Part shown: one piece after another, positions 1 through 10,238 of the stretch
Numbering within the stretch: position 1 is the first letter of the stretch
Layout of the letters: every line of letters begins with the position of its first letter
Origin: Aquilaria yunnanensis
Taxonomy: Eukaryota > Streptophyta > Magnoliopsida > Malvales > Thymelaeaceae
Length of the DNA stretch: 64,000 nucleotides
NCBI GenBank assembly: GCA_039654915.1
Contig: CM077597.1
Location: 54,960,001-55,024,000 of the forward strand
Direction of reading: 5' to 3'
The notes under the pieces: model-generated
Told to the model about the DNA's origin: nothing
The model's input: the letters and a program-made list of their open reading frames with translations, nothing else
Databases searched by the model: none
Translations under genes and position numbers: made by a program

Positions 1-5
1 ACCCC

Positions 6-17
6 AAAAAGAAAATA
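6..17 (-). terminator. RNA polymerase III terminator (representative)
   Basis: Directly after the gene the minus strand reads TATTTTCTTTTT: a T4 run (12-15) and a T5 run (6-10). Runs of four or more T on the non-template strand stop Pol III. Both runs are kept in every unit. The base after the T5 run is G in type a and C in types b, t, s and l. Confidence 0.88.
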
Positions 18-41
18 GGGGATGCAACACGAGGACTTCCC

Positions 42-58
42 GGCACGTCACCGATGCC
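42..58 (-). promoter_or_regulatory. C box and helix IV, with three compensatory pair swaps (representative)
   Basis: RNA positions 80-96 read GGCATCGGTGACGTGCC, where the usual plant sequence is AGGATGGGTGACCTCCT. The six differences fall at 80, 82, 85, 92, 94 and 96. They turn A80-U96 into G-C, G82-C94 into C-G, and G85-C92 into C-G, keeping the U84 bulge and GUGA loop. As DNA this is the C box contacted by TFIIIA, so the binding site is altered in every copy. The usual sequence is recalled, not looked up. Confidence 0.85.
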
Positions 59-65
59 AGTACTA

Positions 66-71
66 CTCTCG
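66..71 (-). promoter_or_regulatory. Internal control region, intermediate element (representative)
   Basis: RNA positions 67-72, CGAGAG. All 21 genes of the 341-bp class carry G68T here. Confidence 0.75.
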
Positions 72-73
72 CC

Positions 74-88
74 CAAGCACGCTTAACT
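74..88 (-). promoter_or_regulatory. Internal control region, A box (representative)
   Basis: RNA positions 50-64 of the gene 18-137, reading AGTTAAGCGTGCTTG on the minus strand. This agrees with the plant 5S A box used by RNA polymerase III factors. G51A copies at 35198 and 37175 alter its second base. Confidence 0.85.
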
Positions 89-137
89 GCGGAGTTCTGA
101 TGGGATCCGGTGCATTAGTGCTGGTATGATCGCATCC

Positions 138-172
138 GTCAACCAACGCCGCTTATTTTCCATTATCCGTAC
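138..172 (-). promoter_or_regulatory. 5S gene upstream promoter elements (representative)
   Basis: Shown for the gene 18-137; every unit has the equivalent. Reading the minus strand, there is a C at -1 (138), a GC at -12/-11 (148-149) and an AT-rich ATAAT at -29 to -25 (162-166), with a second AT stretch AAAATAA at -22 to -16. Plant 5S promoters are known to use a C at -1, a GC near -12 and a TATA-like box near -28, so spacing fits, although the TATA-like box is weak. Recurrent variants are -9A, -12A and a two-base change at -36/-35. Confidence 0.8.
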
Positions 173-276
173 CGGTCTTTTTCCCCTTCATCGTGAGTGC
201 TACACGTCACGAACAAACCGTGGGGCTGATAAAGTGGGAAATTTTAATCCAGCAACTAGACCCCAAAAAGAAAATA

Positions 277-396
277 GGGGATGCAACACGAGGACTTCCC
301 GGCACGTCACCGATGCCAGTACTACTCTCGCCCAAGCACGCTTAACTGCGGAGTTCTGATGGGATCCGGTGCATTAGTGCTGGTATGATCGCATCC
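277..396 (-). rRNA. 5S rRNA gene
   Basis: Consensus; 3' spacer a. Confidence 0.97.
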
Positions 397-535
397 GTCA
401 ACCAACGCCGCTTATTTTCCATTATCCGTACCGGTCTTTTTCCCCTTCATCGTGAGTGCTACACGTCACGAACAAACCGTGGGGCTGATAAAGTGGGAAA
501 TTTTAATCCAGCAACTAGACCCGAAAAAGAAAATA

Positions 536-655
536 GGGGATGCAACACGAGGACTTCCCGGCACGTCACCGATGCCAGTACTACTCTCGCCCAAGCACGC
601 TTAACTGCGGAGTTCTGATGGGATCCGGTGCATTAGTGCTGGTATGATCGCATCC
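536..655 (-). rRNA. 5S rRNA gene
   Basis: Consensus; 3' spacer b. Confidence 0.97.
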
Positions 656-794
656 GTCAACCAACGCCGCTTATTTTCCATTATCCGTACCGGTCTTTTT
701 CCCCTTCATCGTGAGTGCTACACGTCACGAACAAACCGTGGGGCTGATAAAGTGGGAAATTTTAATCCAGCAACTAGACCCCAAAAAGAAAATA

Positions 795-914
795 GGGGAT
801 GCAACACGAGGACTTCCCGGCACGTCACCGATGCCAGTACTACTCTCGCCCAAGCACGCTTAACTGCGGAGTTCTGATGGGATCCGGTGCATTAGTGCTG
901 GTATGATCGCATCC
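795..914 (-). rRNA. 5S rRNA gene
   Basis: Consensus; 3' spacer a. Confidence 0.97.
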
Positions 915-1053
915 GTCAACCAACGCCGCTTATTTTCCATTATCCGTACCGGTCTTTTTCCCCTTCATCGTGAGTGCTACACGTCACGAACAAACCGTGG
1001 GGCTGATAAAGTGGGAAATTTTAATCCAGCAACTAGACCCCAAAAAGAAAATA

Positions 1054-1173
1054 GGGGATGCAACACGAGGACTTCCCGGCACGTCACCGATGCCAGTACT
1101 ACTCTCGCCCAAGCACGCTTAACTGCGGAGTTCTGATGGGATCCGGTGCATTAGTGCTGGTATGATCGCATCC
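1054..1173 (-). rRNA. 5S rRNA gene
   Basis: Consensus; 3' spacer a. Confidence 0.97.
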
Positions 1174-1312
1174 GTCAACCAACGCCGCTTATTTTCCATT
1201 ATCCGTACCGGTCTTTTTCCCCGTCATCGTGAGTGCTACACGTCACGAAAGAACCGTGGGGCTGATAAAGTGGGACATTTTAATCCAGCAACTAGACCCG
1301 AAAAAGAAAATA

Positions 1313-1432
1313 GGGGATGCAACACGAGGACTTCCCGGCACGTCACCGATGCCAGTACTACTCTCGCCCAAGCACGCTTAACTGCGGAGTTCTGATGGGA
1401 TCCGGTGCATTAGTGCTGGTATGATCGCATCC
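1313..1432 (-). rRNA. 5S rRNA gene
   Basis: Consensus; 3' spacer b* with the extra CCCGTC change. Confidence 0.97.
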
Positions 1433-1571
1433 GTCAACCAACGCCGCTTATTTTCCATTATCCGTACCGGTCTTTTTCCCCTTCATCGTGAGTGCTACAC
1501 GTCACGAACAAACCGTGGGGCTGATAAAGTGGGAAATTTTAATCCAGCAACTAGACCCGAAAAAGAAAATA

Positions 1572-1691
1572 GGGGATGCAACACGAGGACTTCCCGGCAC
1601 GTCACCGATGCCAGTACTACTCTCGCCCAAGCACGCTTAACTGCGGAGTTCTGATGGGATCCGGTGCATTAGTGCTGGTATGATCGCATCC
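1572..1691 (-). rRNA. 5S rRNA gene
   Basis: Consensus; 3' spacer b. Confidence 0.97.
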
Positions 1692-1830
1692 GTCAACCAA
1701 CGCCGCTTATTTTCCATTATCCGTACCGGTCTTTTTCCCCGTCATCGTGAGTGCTACACGTCACGAAAGAACCGTGGGGCTGATAAAGTGGGACATTTTA
1801 ATCCAGCAACTAGACCCGAAAAAGAAAATA

Positions 1831-1950
1831 GGGGATGCAACACGAGGACTTCCCGGCACGTCACCGATGCCAGTACTACTCTCGCCCAAGCACGCTTAAC
1901 TGCGGAGTTCTGATGGGATCCGGTGCATTAGTGCTGGTATGATCGCATCC
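1831..1950 (-). rRNA. 5S rRNA gene
   Basis: Consensus; 3' spacer b* with the extra CCCGTC change. Confidence 0.97.
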
Positions 1951-2089
1951 GTCAACCAACGCCGCTTATTTTCCATTATCCGTACCGGTCTTTTTCCCCT
2001 TCATCGTGAGTGCTACACGTCACGAACAAACCGTGGGGCTGATAAAGTGGGAAATTTTAATCCAGCAACTAGACCCGAAAAAGAAAATA

Positions 2090-2209
2090 GGGGATGCAAC
2101 ACGAGGACTTCCCGGCACGTCACCGATGCCAGTACTACTCTCGCCCAAGCACGCTTAACTGCGGAGTTCTGATGGGATCCGGTGCATTAGTGCTGGTATG
2201 ATCGCATCC
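2090..2209 (-). rRNA. 5S rRNA gene
   Basis: Consensus; 3' spacer b. Confidence 0.97.
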
Positions 2210-2348
2210 GTCAACCAACGCCGCTTATTTTCCATTATCCGTACCGGTCTTTTTCCCCGTCATCGTGAGTGCTACACGTCACGAAAGAACCGTGGGGCTG
2301 ATAAAGTGGGACATTTTAATCCAGCAACTAGACCCGAAAAAGAAAATA

Positions 2349-2468
2349 GGGGATGCAACACGAGGACTTCCCGGCACGTCACCGATGCCAGTACTACTCT
2401 CGCCCAAGCACGCTTAACTGCGGAGTTCTGATGGGATCCGGTGCATTAGTGCTGGTATGATCGCATCC
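2349..2468 (-). rRNA. 5S rRNA gene
   Basis: Consensus; 3' spacer b* with the extra CCCGTC change. Confidence 0.97.
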
Positions 2469-2607
2469 GTCAACCAACGCCGCTTATTTTCCATTATCCG
2501 TACCGGTCTTTTTCCCCTTCATCGTGAGTGCTACACGTCACGAACAAACCGTGGGGCTGATAAAGTGGGAAATTTTAATCCAGCAACTAGACCCGAAAAA
2601 GAAAATA

Positions 2608-2727
2608 GGGGATGCAACACGAGGACTTCCCGGCACGTCACCGATGCCAGTACTACTCTCGCCCAAGCACGCTTAACTGCGGAGTTCTGATGGGATCCGG
2701 TGCATTAGTGCTGGTATGATCGCATCC
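2608..2727 (-). rRNA. 5S rRNA gene
   Basis: Consensus; 3' spacer b. Confidence 0.97.
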
Positions 2728-2866
2728 GTCAACCAACGCCGCTTATTTTCCATTATCCGTACCGGTCTTTTTCCCCTTCATCGTGAGTGCTACACGTCAC
2801 GAACAAACCGTGGGGCTGATAAAGTGGGAAATTTTAATCCAGCAACTAGACCCGAAAAAGAAAATA

Positions 2867-2986
2867 GGGGATGCAACACGAGGACTTCCCGGCACGTCAC
2901 CGATGCCAGTACTACTCTCGCCCAAGCACGCTTAACTGCGGAGTTCTGATGGGATCCGGTGCATTAGTGCTGGTATGATCGCATCC
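2867..2986 (-). rRNA. 5S rRNA gene
   Basis: Consensus; 3' spacer b. Confidence 0.97.
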
Positions 2987-3125
2987 GTCAACCAACGCCG
3001 CTTATTTTCCATTATCCGTACCGGTCTTTTTCCCCTTCATCGTGAGTGCTACACGTCACGAACAAACCGTGGGGCTGATAAAGTGGGAAATTTTAATCCA
3101 GCAACTAGACCCGAAAAAGAAAATA

Positions 3126-3245
3126 GGGGATGCAACACGAGGACTTCCCGGCACGTCACCGATGCCAGTACTACTCTCGCCCAAGCACGCTTAACTGCGG
3201 AGTTCTGATGGGATCCGGTGCATTAGTGCTGGTATGATCGCATCC
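3126..3245 (-). rRNA. 5S rRNA gene
   Basis: Consensus; 3' spacer b. Confidence 0.97.
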
Positions 3246-3384
3246 GTCAACCAACGCCGCTTATTTTCCATTATCCGTACCGGTCTTTTTCCCCTTCATC
3301 GTGAGTGCTACACGTCACGAACAAACCGTGGGGCTGATAAAGTGGGAAATTTTAATCCAGCAACTAGACCCGAAAAAGAAAATA

Positions 3385-3504
3385 GGGGATGCAACACGAG
3401 GACTTCCCGGCACGTCACCGATGCCAGTACTACTCTCGCCCAAGCACGCTTAACTGCGGAGTTCTGATGGGATCCGGTGCATTAGTGCTGGTATGATCGC
3501 ATCC
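3385..3504 (-). rRNA. 5S rRNA gene
   Basis: Consensus; 3' spacer b. Confidence 0.97.
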
Positions 3505-3643
3505 GTCAACCAACGCCGCTTATTTTCCATTATCCGTACCGGTCTTTTTCCCCTTCATCGTGAGTGCTACACGTCACGAACAAACCGTGGGGCTGATAAA
3601 GTGGGAAATTTTAATCCAGCAACTAGACCCCAAAAAGAAAATA

Positions 3644-3763
3644 GGGGATGCAACACGAGGACTTCCCGGCACGTCACCGATGCCAGTACTACTCTCGCCC
3701 AAGCACGCTTAACTGCGGAGTTCTGATGGGATCCGGTGCATTAGTGCTGGTATGATCGCATCC
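3644..3763 (-). rRNA. 5S rRNA gene
   Basis: Consensus; 3' spacer a. Confidence 0.97.
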
Positions 3764-3902
3764 GTCAACCAACGCCGCTTATTTTCCATTATCCGTACCG
3801 GTCTTTTTCCCCTTCATCGTGAGTGCTACACGTCACGAACAAACCGTGGGGCTGATAAAGTGGGAAATTTTAATCCAGCAACTAGACCCCAAAAAGAAAA
3901 TA

Positions 3903-4022
3903 GGGGATGCAACACGAGGACTTCCCGGCACGTCACCGATGCCAGTACTACTCTCGCCCAAGCACGCTTAACTGCGGAGTTCTGATGGGATCCGGTGCAT
4001 TAGTGCTGGTATGATCGCATCC
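3903..4022 (-). rRNA. 5S rRNA gene
   Basis: Consensus; 3' spacer a. Confidence 0.97.
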
Positions 4023-4161
4023 GTCAACCAACGCCGCTTATTTTCCATTATCCGTACCGGTCTTTTTCCCCTTCATCGTGAGTGCTACACGTCACGAACA
4101 AACCGTGGGGCTGATAAAGTGGGAAATTTTAATCCAGCAACTAGACCCGAAAAAGAAAATA

Positions 4162-4281
4162 GGGGATGCAACACGAGGACTTCCCGGCACGTCACCGATG
4201 CCAGTACTACTCTCGCCCAAGCACGCTTAACTGCGGAGTTCTGATGGGATCCGGTGCATTAGTGCTGGTATGATCGCATCC
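4162..4281 (-). rRNA. 5S rRNA gene
   Basis: Consensus; 3' spacer b. Confidence 0.97.
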
Positions 4282-4420
4282 GTCAACCAACGCCGCTTAT
4301 TTTCCATTATCCGTACCGGTCTTTTTCCCCTTCATCGTGAGTGCTACACGTCACGAACAAACCGTGGGGCTGATAAAGTGGGAAATTTTAATCCAGCAAC
4401 TAGACCCGAAAAAGAAAATA

Positions 4421-4540
4421 GGGGATGCAACACGAGGACTTCCCGGCACGTCACCGATGCCAGTACTACTCTCGCCCAAGCACGCTTAACTGCGGAGTTC
4501 TGATGGGATCCGGTGCATTAGTGCTGGTATGATCGCATCC
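4421..4540 (-). rRNA. 5S rRNA gene
   Basis: Consensus; 3' spacer b. Confidence 0.97.
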
Positions 4541-4679
4541 GTCAACCAACGCCGCTTATTTTCCATTATCCGTACCGGTCTTTTTCCCCTTCATCGTGAG
4601 TGCTACACGTCACGAACAAACCGTGGGGCTGATAAAGTGGGAAATTTTAATCCAGCAACTAGACCCGAAAAAGAAAATA

Positions 4680-4799
4680 GGGGATGCAACACGAGGACTT
4701 CCCGGCACGTCACCGATGCCAGTACTACTCTCGCCCAAGCACGCTTAACTGCGGAGTTCTGATGGGATCCGGTGCATTAGTGCTGGTATGATCGCATCC
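4680..4799 (-). rRNA. 5S rRNA gene
   Basis: Consensus; 3' spacer b. Confidence 0.97.
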
Positions 4800-4938
4800 G
4801 TCAACCAACGCCGCTTATTTTCCATTATCCGTACCGGTCTTTTTCCCCTTCATCGTGAGTGCTACACGTCACGAACAAACCGTGGGGCTGATAAAGTGGG
4901 AAATTTTAATCCAGCAACTAGACCCGAAAAAGAAAATA

Positions 4939-5058
4939 GGGGATGCAACACGAGGACTTCCCGGCACGTCACCGATGCCAGTACTACTCTCGCCCAAGCA
5001 CGCTTAACTGCGGAGTTCTGATGGGATCCGGTGCATTAGTGCTGGTATGATCGCATCC
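4939..5058 (-). rRNA. 5S rRNA gene
   Basis: Consensus; 3' spacer b. Confidence 0.97.
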
Positions 5059-5197
5059 GTCAACCAACGCCGCTTATTTTCCATTATCCGTACCGGTCTT
5101 TTTCCCCTTCATCGTGAGTGCTACACGTCACGAACAAACCGTGGGGCTGATAAAGTGGGAAATTTTAATCCAGCAACTAGACCCGAAAAAGAAAATA

Positions 5198-5317
5198 GGG
5201 GATGCAACACGAGGACTTCCCGGCACGTCACCGATGCCAGTACTACTCTCGCCCAAGCACGCTTAACTGCGGAGTTCTGATGGGATCCGGTGCATTAGTG
5301 CTGGTATGATCGCATCC
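5198..5317 (-). rRNA. 5S rRNA gene
   Basis: Consensus; 3' spacer b. Confidence 0.97.
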
Positions 5318-5456
5318 GTCAACCAACGCCGCTTATTTTCCATTATCCGTACCGGTCTTTTTCCCCTTCATCGTGAGTGCTACACGTCACGAACAAACCG
5401 TGGGGCTGATAAAGTGGGAAATTTTAATCCAGCAACTAGACCCGAAAAAGAAAATA

Positions 5457-5576
5457 GGGGATGCAACACGAGGACTTCCCGGCACGTCACCGATGCCAGT
5501 ACTACTCTCGCCCAAGCACGCTTAACTGCGGAGTTCTGATGGGATCCGGTGCATTAGTGCTGGTATGATCGCATCC
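5457..5576 (-). rRNA. 5S rRNA gene
   Basis: Consensus; 3' spacer b. Confidence 0.97.
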
Positions 5577-5715
5577 GTCAACCAACGCCGCTTATTTTCC
5601 ATTATCCGTACCGGTCTTTTTCCCCTTCATCGTGAGTGCTACACGTCACGAACAAACCGTGGGGCTGATAAAGTGGGAAATTTTAATCCAGCAACTAGAC
5701 CCGAAAAAGAAAATA

Positions 5716-5835
5716 GGGGATGCAACACGAGGACTTCCCGGCACGTCACCGATGCCAGTACTACTCTCGCCCAAGCACGCTTAACTGCGGAGTTCTGATG
5801 GGATCCGGTGCATTAGTGCTGGTATGATCGCATCC
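5716..5835 (-). rRNA. 5S rRNA gene
   Basis: Consensus; 3' spacer b. Confidence 0.97.
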
Positions 5836-5974
5836 GTCAACCAACGCCGCTTATTTTCCATTATCCGTACCGGTCTTTTTCCCCTTCATCGTGAGTGCTA
5901 CACGTCACGAACAAACCGTGGGGCTGATAAAGTGGGAAATTTTAATCCAGCAACTAGACCCCAAAAAGAAAATA

Positions 5975-6094
5975 GGGGATGCAACACGAGGACTTCCCGG
6001 CACGTCACCGATGCCAGTACTACTCTCGCCCAAGCACGCTTAACTGCGGAGTTCTGATGGGATCCGGTGCATTAGTGCTGGTATGATCGCATCC
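5975..6094 (-). rRNA. 5S rRNA gene
   Basis: Consensus; 3' spacer a. Confidence 0.97.
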
Positions 6095-6233
6095 GTCAAC
6101 CAACGCCGCTTATTTTCCATTATCCGTACCGGTCTTTTTCCCCTTCATCGTGAGTGCTACACGTCACGAACAAACCGTGGGGCTGATAAAGTGGGAAATT
6201 TTAATCCAGCAACTAGACCCCAAAAAGAAAATA

Positions 6234-6353
6234 GGGGATGCAACACGAGGACTTCCCGGCACGTCACCGATGCCAGTACTACTCTCGCCCAAGCACGCTT
6301 AACTGCGGAGTTCTGATGGGATCCGGTGCATTAGTGCTGGTATGATCGCATCC
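6234..6353 (-). rRNA. 5S rRNA gene
   Basis: Consensus; 3' spacer a. Confidence 0.97.
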
Positions 6354-6492
6354 GTCAACCAACGCCGCTTATTTTCCATTATCCGTACCGGTCTTTTTCC
6401 CCTTCATCGTGAGTGCTACACGTCACGAACAAACCGTGGGGCTGATAAAGTGGGAAATTTTAATCCAGCAACTAGACCCGAAAAAGAAAATA

Positions 6493-6612
6493 GGGGATGC
6501 AACACGAGGACTTCCCGGCACGTCACCGATGCCAGTACTACTCTCGCCCAAGCACGCTTAACTGCGGAGTTCTGATGGGATCCGGTGCATTAGTGCTGGT
6601 ATGATCGCATCC
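6493..6612 (-). rRNA. 5S rRNA gene
   Basis: Consensus; 3' spacer b. Confidence 0.97.
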
Positions 6613-6751
6613 GTCAACCAACGCCGCTTATTTTCCATTATCCGTACCGGTCTTTTTCCCCTTCATCGTGAGTGCTACACGTCACGAACAAACCGTGGGG
6701 CTGATAAAGTGGGAAATTTTAATCCAGCAACTAGACCCGAAAAAGAAAATA

Positions 6752-6871
6752 GGGGATGCAACACGAGGACTTCCCGGCACGTCACCGATGCCAGTACTAC
6801 TCTCGCCCAAGCACGCTTAACTGCGGAGTTCTGATGGGATCCGGTGCATTAGTGCTGGTATGATCGCATCC
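6752..6871 (-). rRNA. 5S rRNA gene
   Basis: Consensus; 3' spacer b. Confidence 0.97.
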
Positions 6872-7010
6872 GTCAACCAACGCCGCTTATTTTCCATTAT
6901 CCGTACCGGTCTTTTTCCCCTTCATCGTGAGTGCTACACGTCACGAACAAACCGTGGGGCTGATAAAGTGGGAAATTTTAATCCAGCAACTAGACCCGAA
7001 AAAGAAAATA

Positions 7011-7130
7011 GGGGATGCAACACGAGGACTTCCCGGCACGTCACCGATGCCAGTACTACTCTCGCCCAAGCACGCTTAACTGCGGAGTTCTGATGGGATC
7101 CGGTGCATTAGTGCTGGTATGATCGCATCC
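7011..7130 (-). rRNA. 5S rRNA gene
   Basis: Consensus; 3' spacer b. Confidence 0.97.
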
Positions 7131-7269
7131 GTCAACCAACGCCGCTTATTTTCCATTATCCGTACCGGTCTTTTTCCCCTTCATCGTGAGTGCTACACGT
7201 CACGAACAAACCGTGGGGCTGATAAAGTGGGAAATTTTAATCCAGCAACTAGACCCGAAAAAGAAAATA

Positions 7270-7389
7270 GGGGATGCAACACGAGGACTTCCCGGCACGT
7301 CACCGATGCCAGTACTACTCTCGCCCAAGCACGCTTAACTGCGGAGTTCTGATGGGATCCGGTGCATTAGTGCTGGTATGATCGCATCC
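7270..7389 (-). rRNA. 5S rRNA gene
   Basis: Consensus; 3' spacer b. Confidence 0.97.
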
Positions 7390-7528
7390 GTCAACCAACG
7401 CCGCTTATTTTCCATTATCCGTACCGGTCTTTTTCCCCTTCATCGTGAGTGCTACACGTCACGAACAAACCGTGGGGCTGATAAAGTGGGAAATTTTAAT
7501 CCAGCAACTAGACCCGAAAAAGAAAATA

Positions 7529-7648
7529 GGGGATGCAACACGAGGACTTCCCGGCACGTCACCGATGCCAGTACTACTCTCGCCCAAGCACGCTTAACTG
7601 CGGAGTTCTGATGGGATCCGGTGCATTAGTGCTGGTATGATCGCATCC
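7529..7648 (-). rRNA. 5S rRNA gene
   Basis: Consensus; 3' spacer b. Confidence 0.97.
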
Positions 7649-7787
7649 GTCAACCAACGCCGCTTATTTTCCATTATCCGTACCGGTCTTTTTCCCCTTC
7701 ATCGTGAGTGCTACACGTCACGAACAAACCGTGGGGCTGATAAAGTGGGAAATTTTAATCCAGCAACTAGACCCGAAAAAGAAAATA

Positions 7788-7907
7788 GGGGATGCAACAC
7801 GAGGACTTCCCGGCACGTCACCGATGCCAGTACTACTCTCGCCCAAGCACGCTTAACTGCGGAGTTCTGATGGGATCCGGTGCATTAGTGCTGGTATGAT
7901 CGCATCC
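7788..7907 (-). rRNA. 5S rRNA gene
   Basis: Consensus; 3' spacer b. Confidence 0.97.
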
Positions 7908-8046
7908 GTCAACCAACGCCGCTTATTTTCCATTATCCGTACCGGTCTTTTTCCCCTTCATCGTGAGTGCTACACGTCACGAACAAACCGTGGGGCTGAT
8001 AAAGTGGGAAATTTTAATCCAGCAACTAGACCCGAAAAAGAAAATA

Positions 8047-8166
8047 GGGGATGCAACACGAGGACTTCCCGGCACGTCACCGATGCCAGTACTACTCTCG
8101 CCCAAGCACGCTTAACTGCGGAGTTCTGATGGGATCCGGTGCATTAGTGCTGGTATGATCGCATCC
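8047..8166 (-). rRNA. 5S rRNA gene
   Basis: Consensus; 3' spacer b. Confidence 0.97.
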
Positions 8167-8305
8167 GTCAACCAACGCCGCTTATTTTCCATTATCCGTA
8201 CCGGTCTTTTTCCCCTTCATCGTGAGTGCTACACGTCACGAACAAACCGTGGGGCTGATAAAGTGGGAAATTTTAATCCAGCAACTAGACCCGAAAAAGA
8301 AAATA

Positions 8306-8425
8306 GGGGATGCAACACGAGGACTTCCCGGCACGTCACCGATGCCAGTACTACTCTCGCCCAAGCACGCTTAACTGCGGAGTTCTGATGGGATCCGGTG
8401 CATTAGTGCTGGTATGATCGCATCC
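8306..8425 (-). rRNA. 5S rRNA gene
   Basis: Consensus; 3' spacer b. Confidence 0.97.
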
Positions 8426-8564
8426 GTCAACCAACGCCGCTTATTTTCCATTATCCGTACCGGTCTTTTTCCCCTTCATCGTGAGTGCTACACGTCACGA
8501 ACAAACCGTGGGGCTGATAAAGTGGGAAATTTTAATCCAGCAACTAGACCCGAAAAAGAAAATA

Positions 8565-8684
8565 GGGGATGCAACACGAGGACTTCCCGGCACGTCACCG
8601 ATGCCAGTACTACTCTCGCCCAAGCACGCTTAACTGCGGAGTTCTGATGGGATCCGGTGCATTAGTGCTGGTATGATCGCATCC
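8565..8684 (-). rRNA. 5S rRNA gene
   Basis: Consensus; 3' spacer b. Confidence 0.97.
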
Positions 8685-8823
8685 GTCAACCAACGCCGCT
8701 TATTTTCCATTATCCGTACCGGTCTTTTTCCCCTTCATCGTGAGTGCTACACGTCACGAACAAACCGTGGGGCTGATAAAGTGGGAAATTTTAATCCAGC
8801 AACTAGACCCGAAAAAGAAAATA

Positions 8824-8943
8824 GGGGATGCAACACGAGGACTTCCCGGCACGTCACCGATGCCAGTACTACTCTCGCCCAAGCACGCTTAACTGCGGAG
8901 TTCTGATGGGATCCGGTGCATTAGTGCTGGTATGATCGCATCC
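8824..8943 (-). rRNA. 5S rRNA gene
   Basis: Consensus; 3' spacer b. Confidence 0.97.
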
Positions 8944-9082
8944 GTCAACCAACGCCGCTTATTTTCCATTATCCGTACCGGTCTTTTTCCCCTTCATCGT
9001 GAGTGCTACACGTCACGAACAAACCGTGGGGCTGATAAAGTGGGAAATTTTAATCCAGCAACTAGACCCCAAAAAGAAAATA

Positions 9083-9202
9083 GGGGATGCAACACGAGGA
9101 CTTCCCGGCACGTCACCGATGCCAGTACTACTCTCGCCCAAGCACGCTTAACTGCGGAGTTCTGATGGGATCCGGTGCATTAGTGCTGGTATGATCGCAT
9201 CC
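9083..9202 (-). rRNA. 5S rRNA gene
   Basis: Consensus; 3' spacer a. Confidence 0.97.
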
Positions 9203-9341
9203 GTCAACCAACGCCGCTTATTTTCCATTATCCGTACCGGTCTTTTTCCCCTTCATCGTGAGTGCTACACGTCACGAACAAACCGTGGGGCTGATAAAGT
9301 GGGAAATTTTAATCCAGCAACTAGACCCCAAAAAGAAAATA

Positions 9342-9461
9342 GGGGATGCAACACGAGGACTTCCCGGCACGTCACCGATGCCAGTACTACTCTCGCCCAA
9401 GCACGCTTAACTGCGGAGTTCTGATGGGATCCGGTGCATTAGTGCTGGTATGATCGCATCC
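9342..9461 (-). rRNA. 5S rRNA gene
   Basis: Consensus; 3' spacer a. Confidence 0.97.
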
Positions 9462-9600
9462 GTCAACCAACGCCGCTTATTTTCCATTATCCGTACCGGT
9501 CTTTTTCCCCTTCATCGTGAGTGCTACACGTCACGAACAAACCGTGGGGCTGATAAAGTGGGAAATTTTAATCCAGCAACTAGACCCCAAAAAGAAAATA

Positions 9601-9720
9601 GGGGATGCAACACGAGGACTTCCCGGCACGTCACCGATGCCAGTACTACTCTCGCCCAAGCACGCTTAACTGCGGAGTTCTGATGGGATCCGGTGCATTA
9701 GTGCTGGTATGATCGCATCC
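9601..9720 (-). rRNA. 5S rRNA gene
   Basis: Consensus; 3' spacer a. Confidence 0.97.
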
Positions 9721-9859
9721 GTCAACCAACGCCGCTTATTTTCCATTATCCGTACCGGTCTTTTTCCCCTTCATCGTGAGTGCTACACGTCACGAACAAA
9801 CCGTGGGGCTGATAAAGTGGGAAATTTTAATCCAGCAACTAGACCCCAAAAAGAAAATA

Positions 9860-9979
9860 GGGGATGCAACACGAGGACTTCCCGGCACGTCACCGATGCC
9901 AGTACTACTCTCGCCCAAGCACGCTTAACTGCGGAGTTCTGATGGGATCCGGTGCATTAGTGCTGGTATGATCGCATCC
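9860..9979 (-). rRNA. 5S rRNA gene
   Basis: Consensus; 3' spacer a. Confidence 0.97.
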
Positions 9980-10118
9980 GTCAACCAACGCCGCTTATTT
10001 TCCATTATCCGTACCGGTCTTTTTCCCCTTCATCGTGAGTGCTACACGTCACGAACAAACCGTGGGGCTGATAAAGTGGGAAATTTTAATCCAGCAACTA
10101 GACCCCAAAAAGAAAATA

Positions 10119-10238
10119 GGGGATGCAACACGAGGACTTCCCGGCACGTCACCGATGCCAGTACTACTCTCGCCCAAGCACGCTTAACTGCGGAGTTCTG
10201 ATGGGATCCGGTGCATTAGTGCTGGTATGATCGCATCC
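10119..10238 (-). rRNA. 5S rRNA gene
   Basis: Consensus; 3' spacer a. Confidence 0.97.

Larger units (their letters stand above)
18..137 (-). rRNA. 5S rRNA gene (consensus copy, reference for the rest)
   Basis: Encodes the 120-nt 5S rRNA of the large ribosomal subunit, transcribed by RNA polymerase III. Helix I closes between GGATGCGAT (1-9) and GTTGCATCC (110-118, with G-U wobbles). The A box lies at 50-64, the intermediate element at 67-72 and the C box around 80-96. The 5' end is placed at the G after the conserved C at -1. The 3' end could be 119 or 120, because CCCC lies where plants usually have CCCT. Positions 1-79 and 97-118 match the common plant sequence as I recall it; 80-96 carries six paired changes. 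3' spacer a. Later entries give only what differs from this copy. Confidence 0.97.

Noticed and set aside
42..58. Helix IV differences as sequencing errors or pseudogene decay
   Set aside because: All 245 copies share them and they are matched across the stem, which error or decay would not produce.
126..359. A 77-aa plus-strand reading frame beginning MIASVNQRR, repeated about 200 times, and its 75-, 77- and 90-aa variants
   Set aside because: It runs antisense through the 5S gene and spacer. It starts at the reverse complement of GATCAT near the gene's 5' end and recurs only because the unit recurs. Frame length changes with single spacer bases and is broken by C118A and by s spacers. No sign of protein selection.
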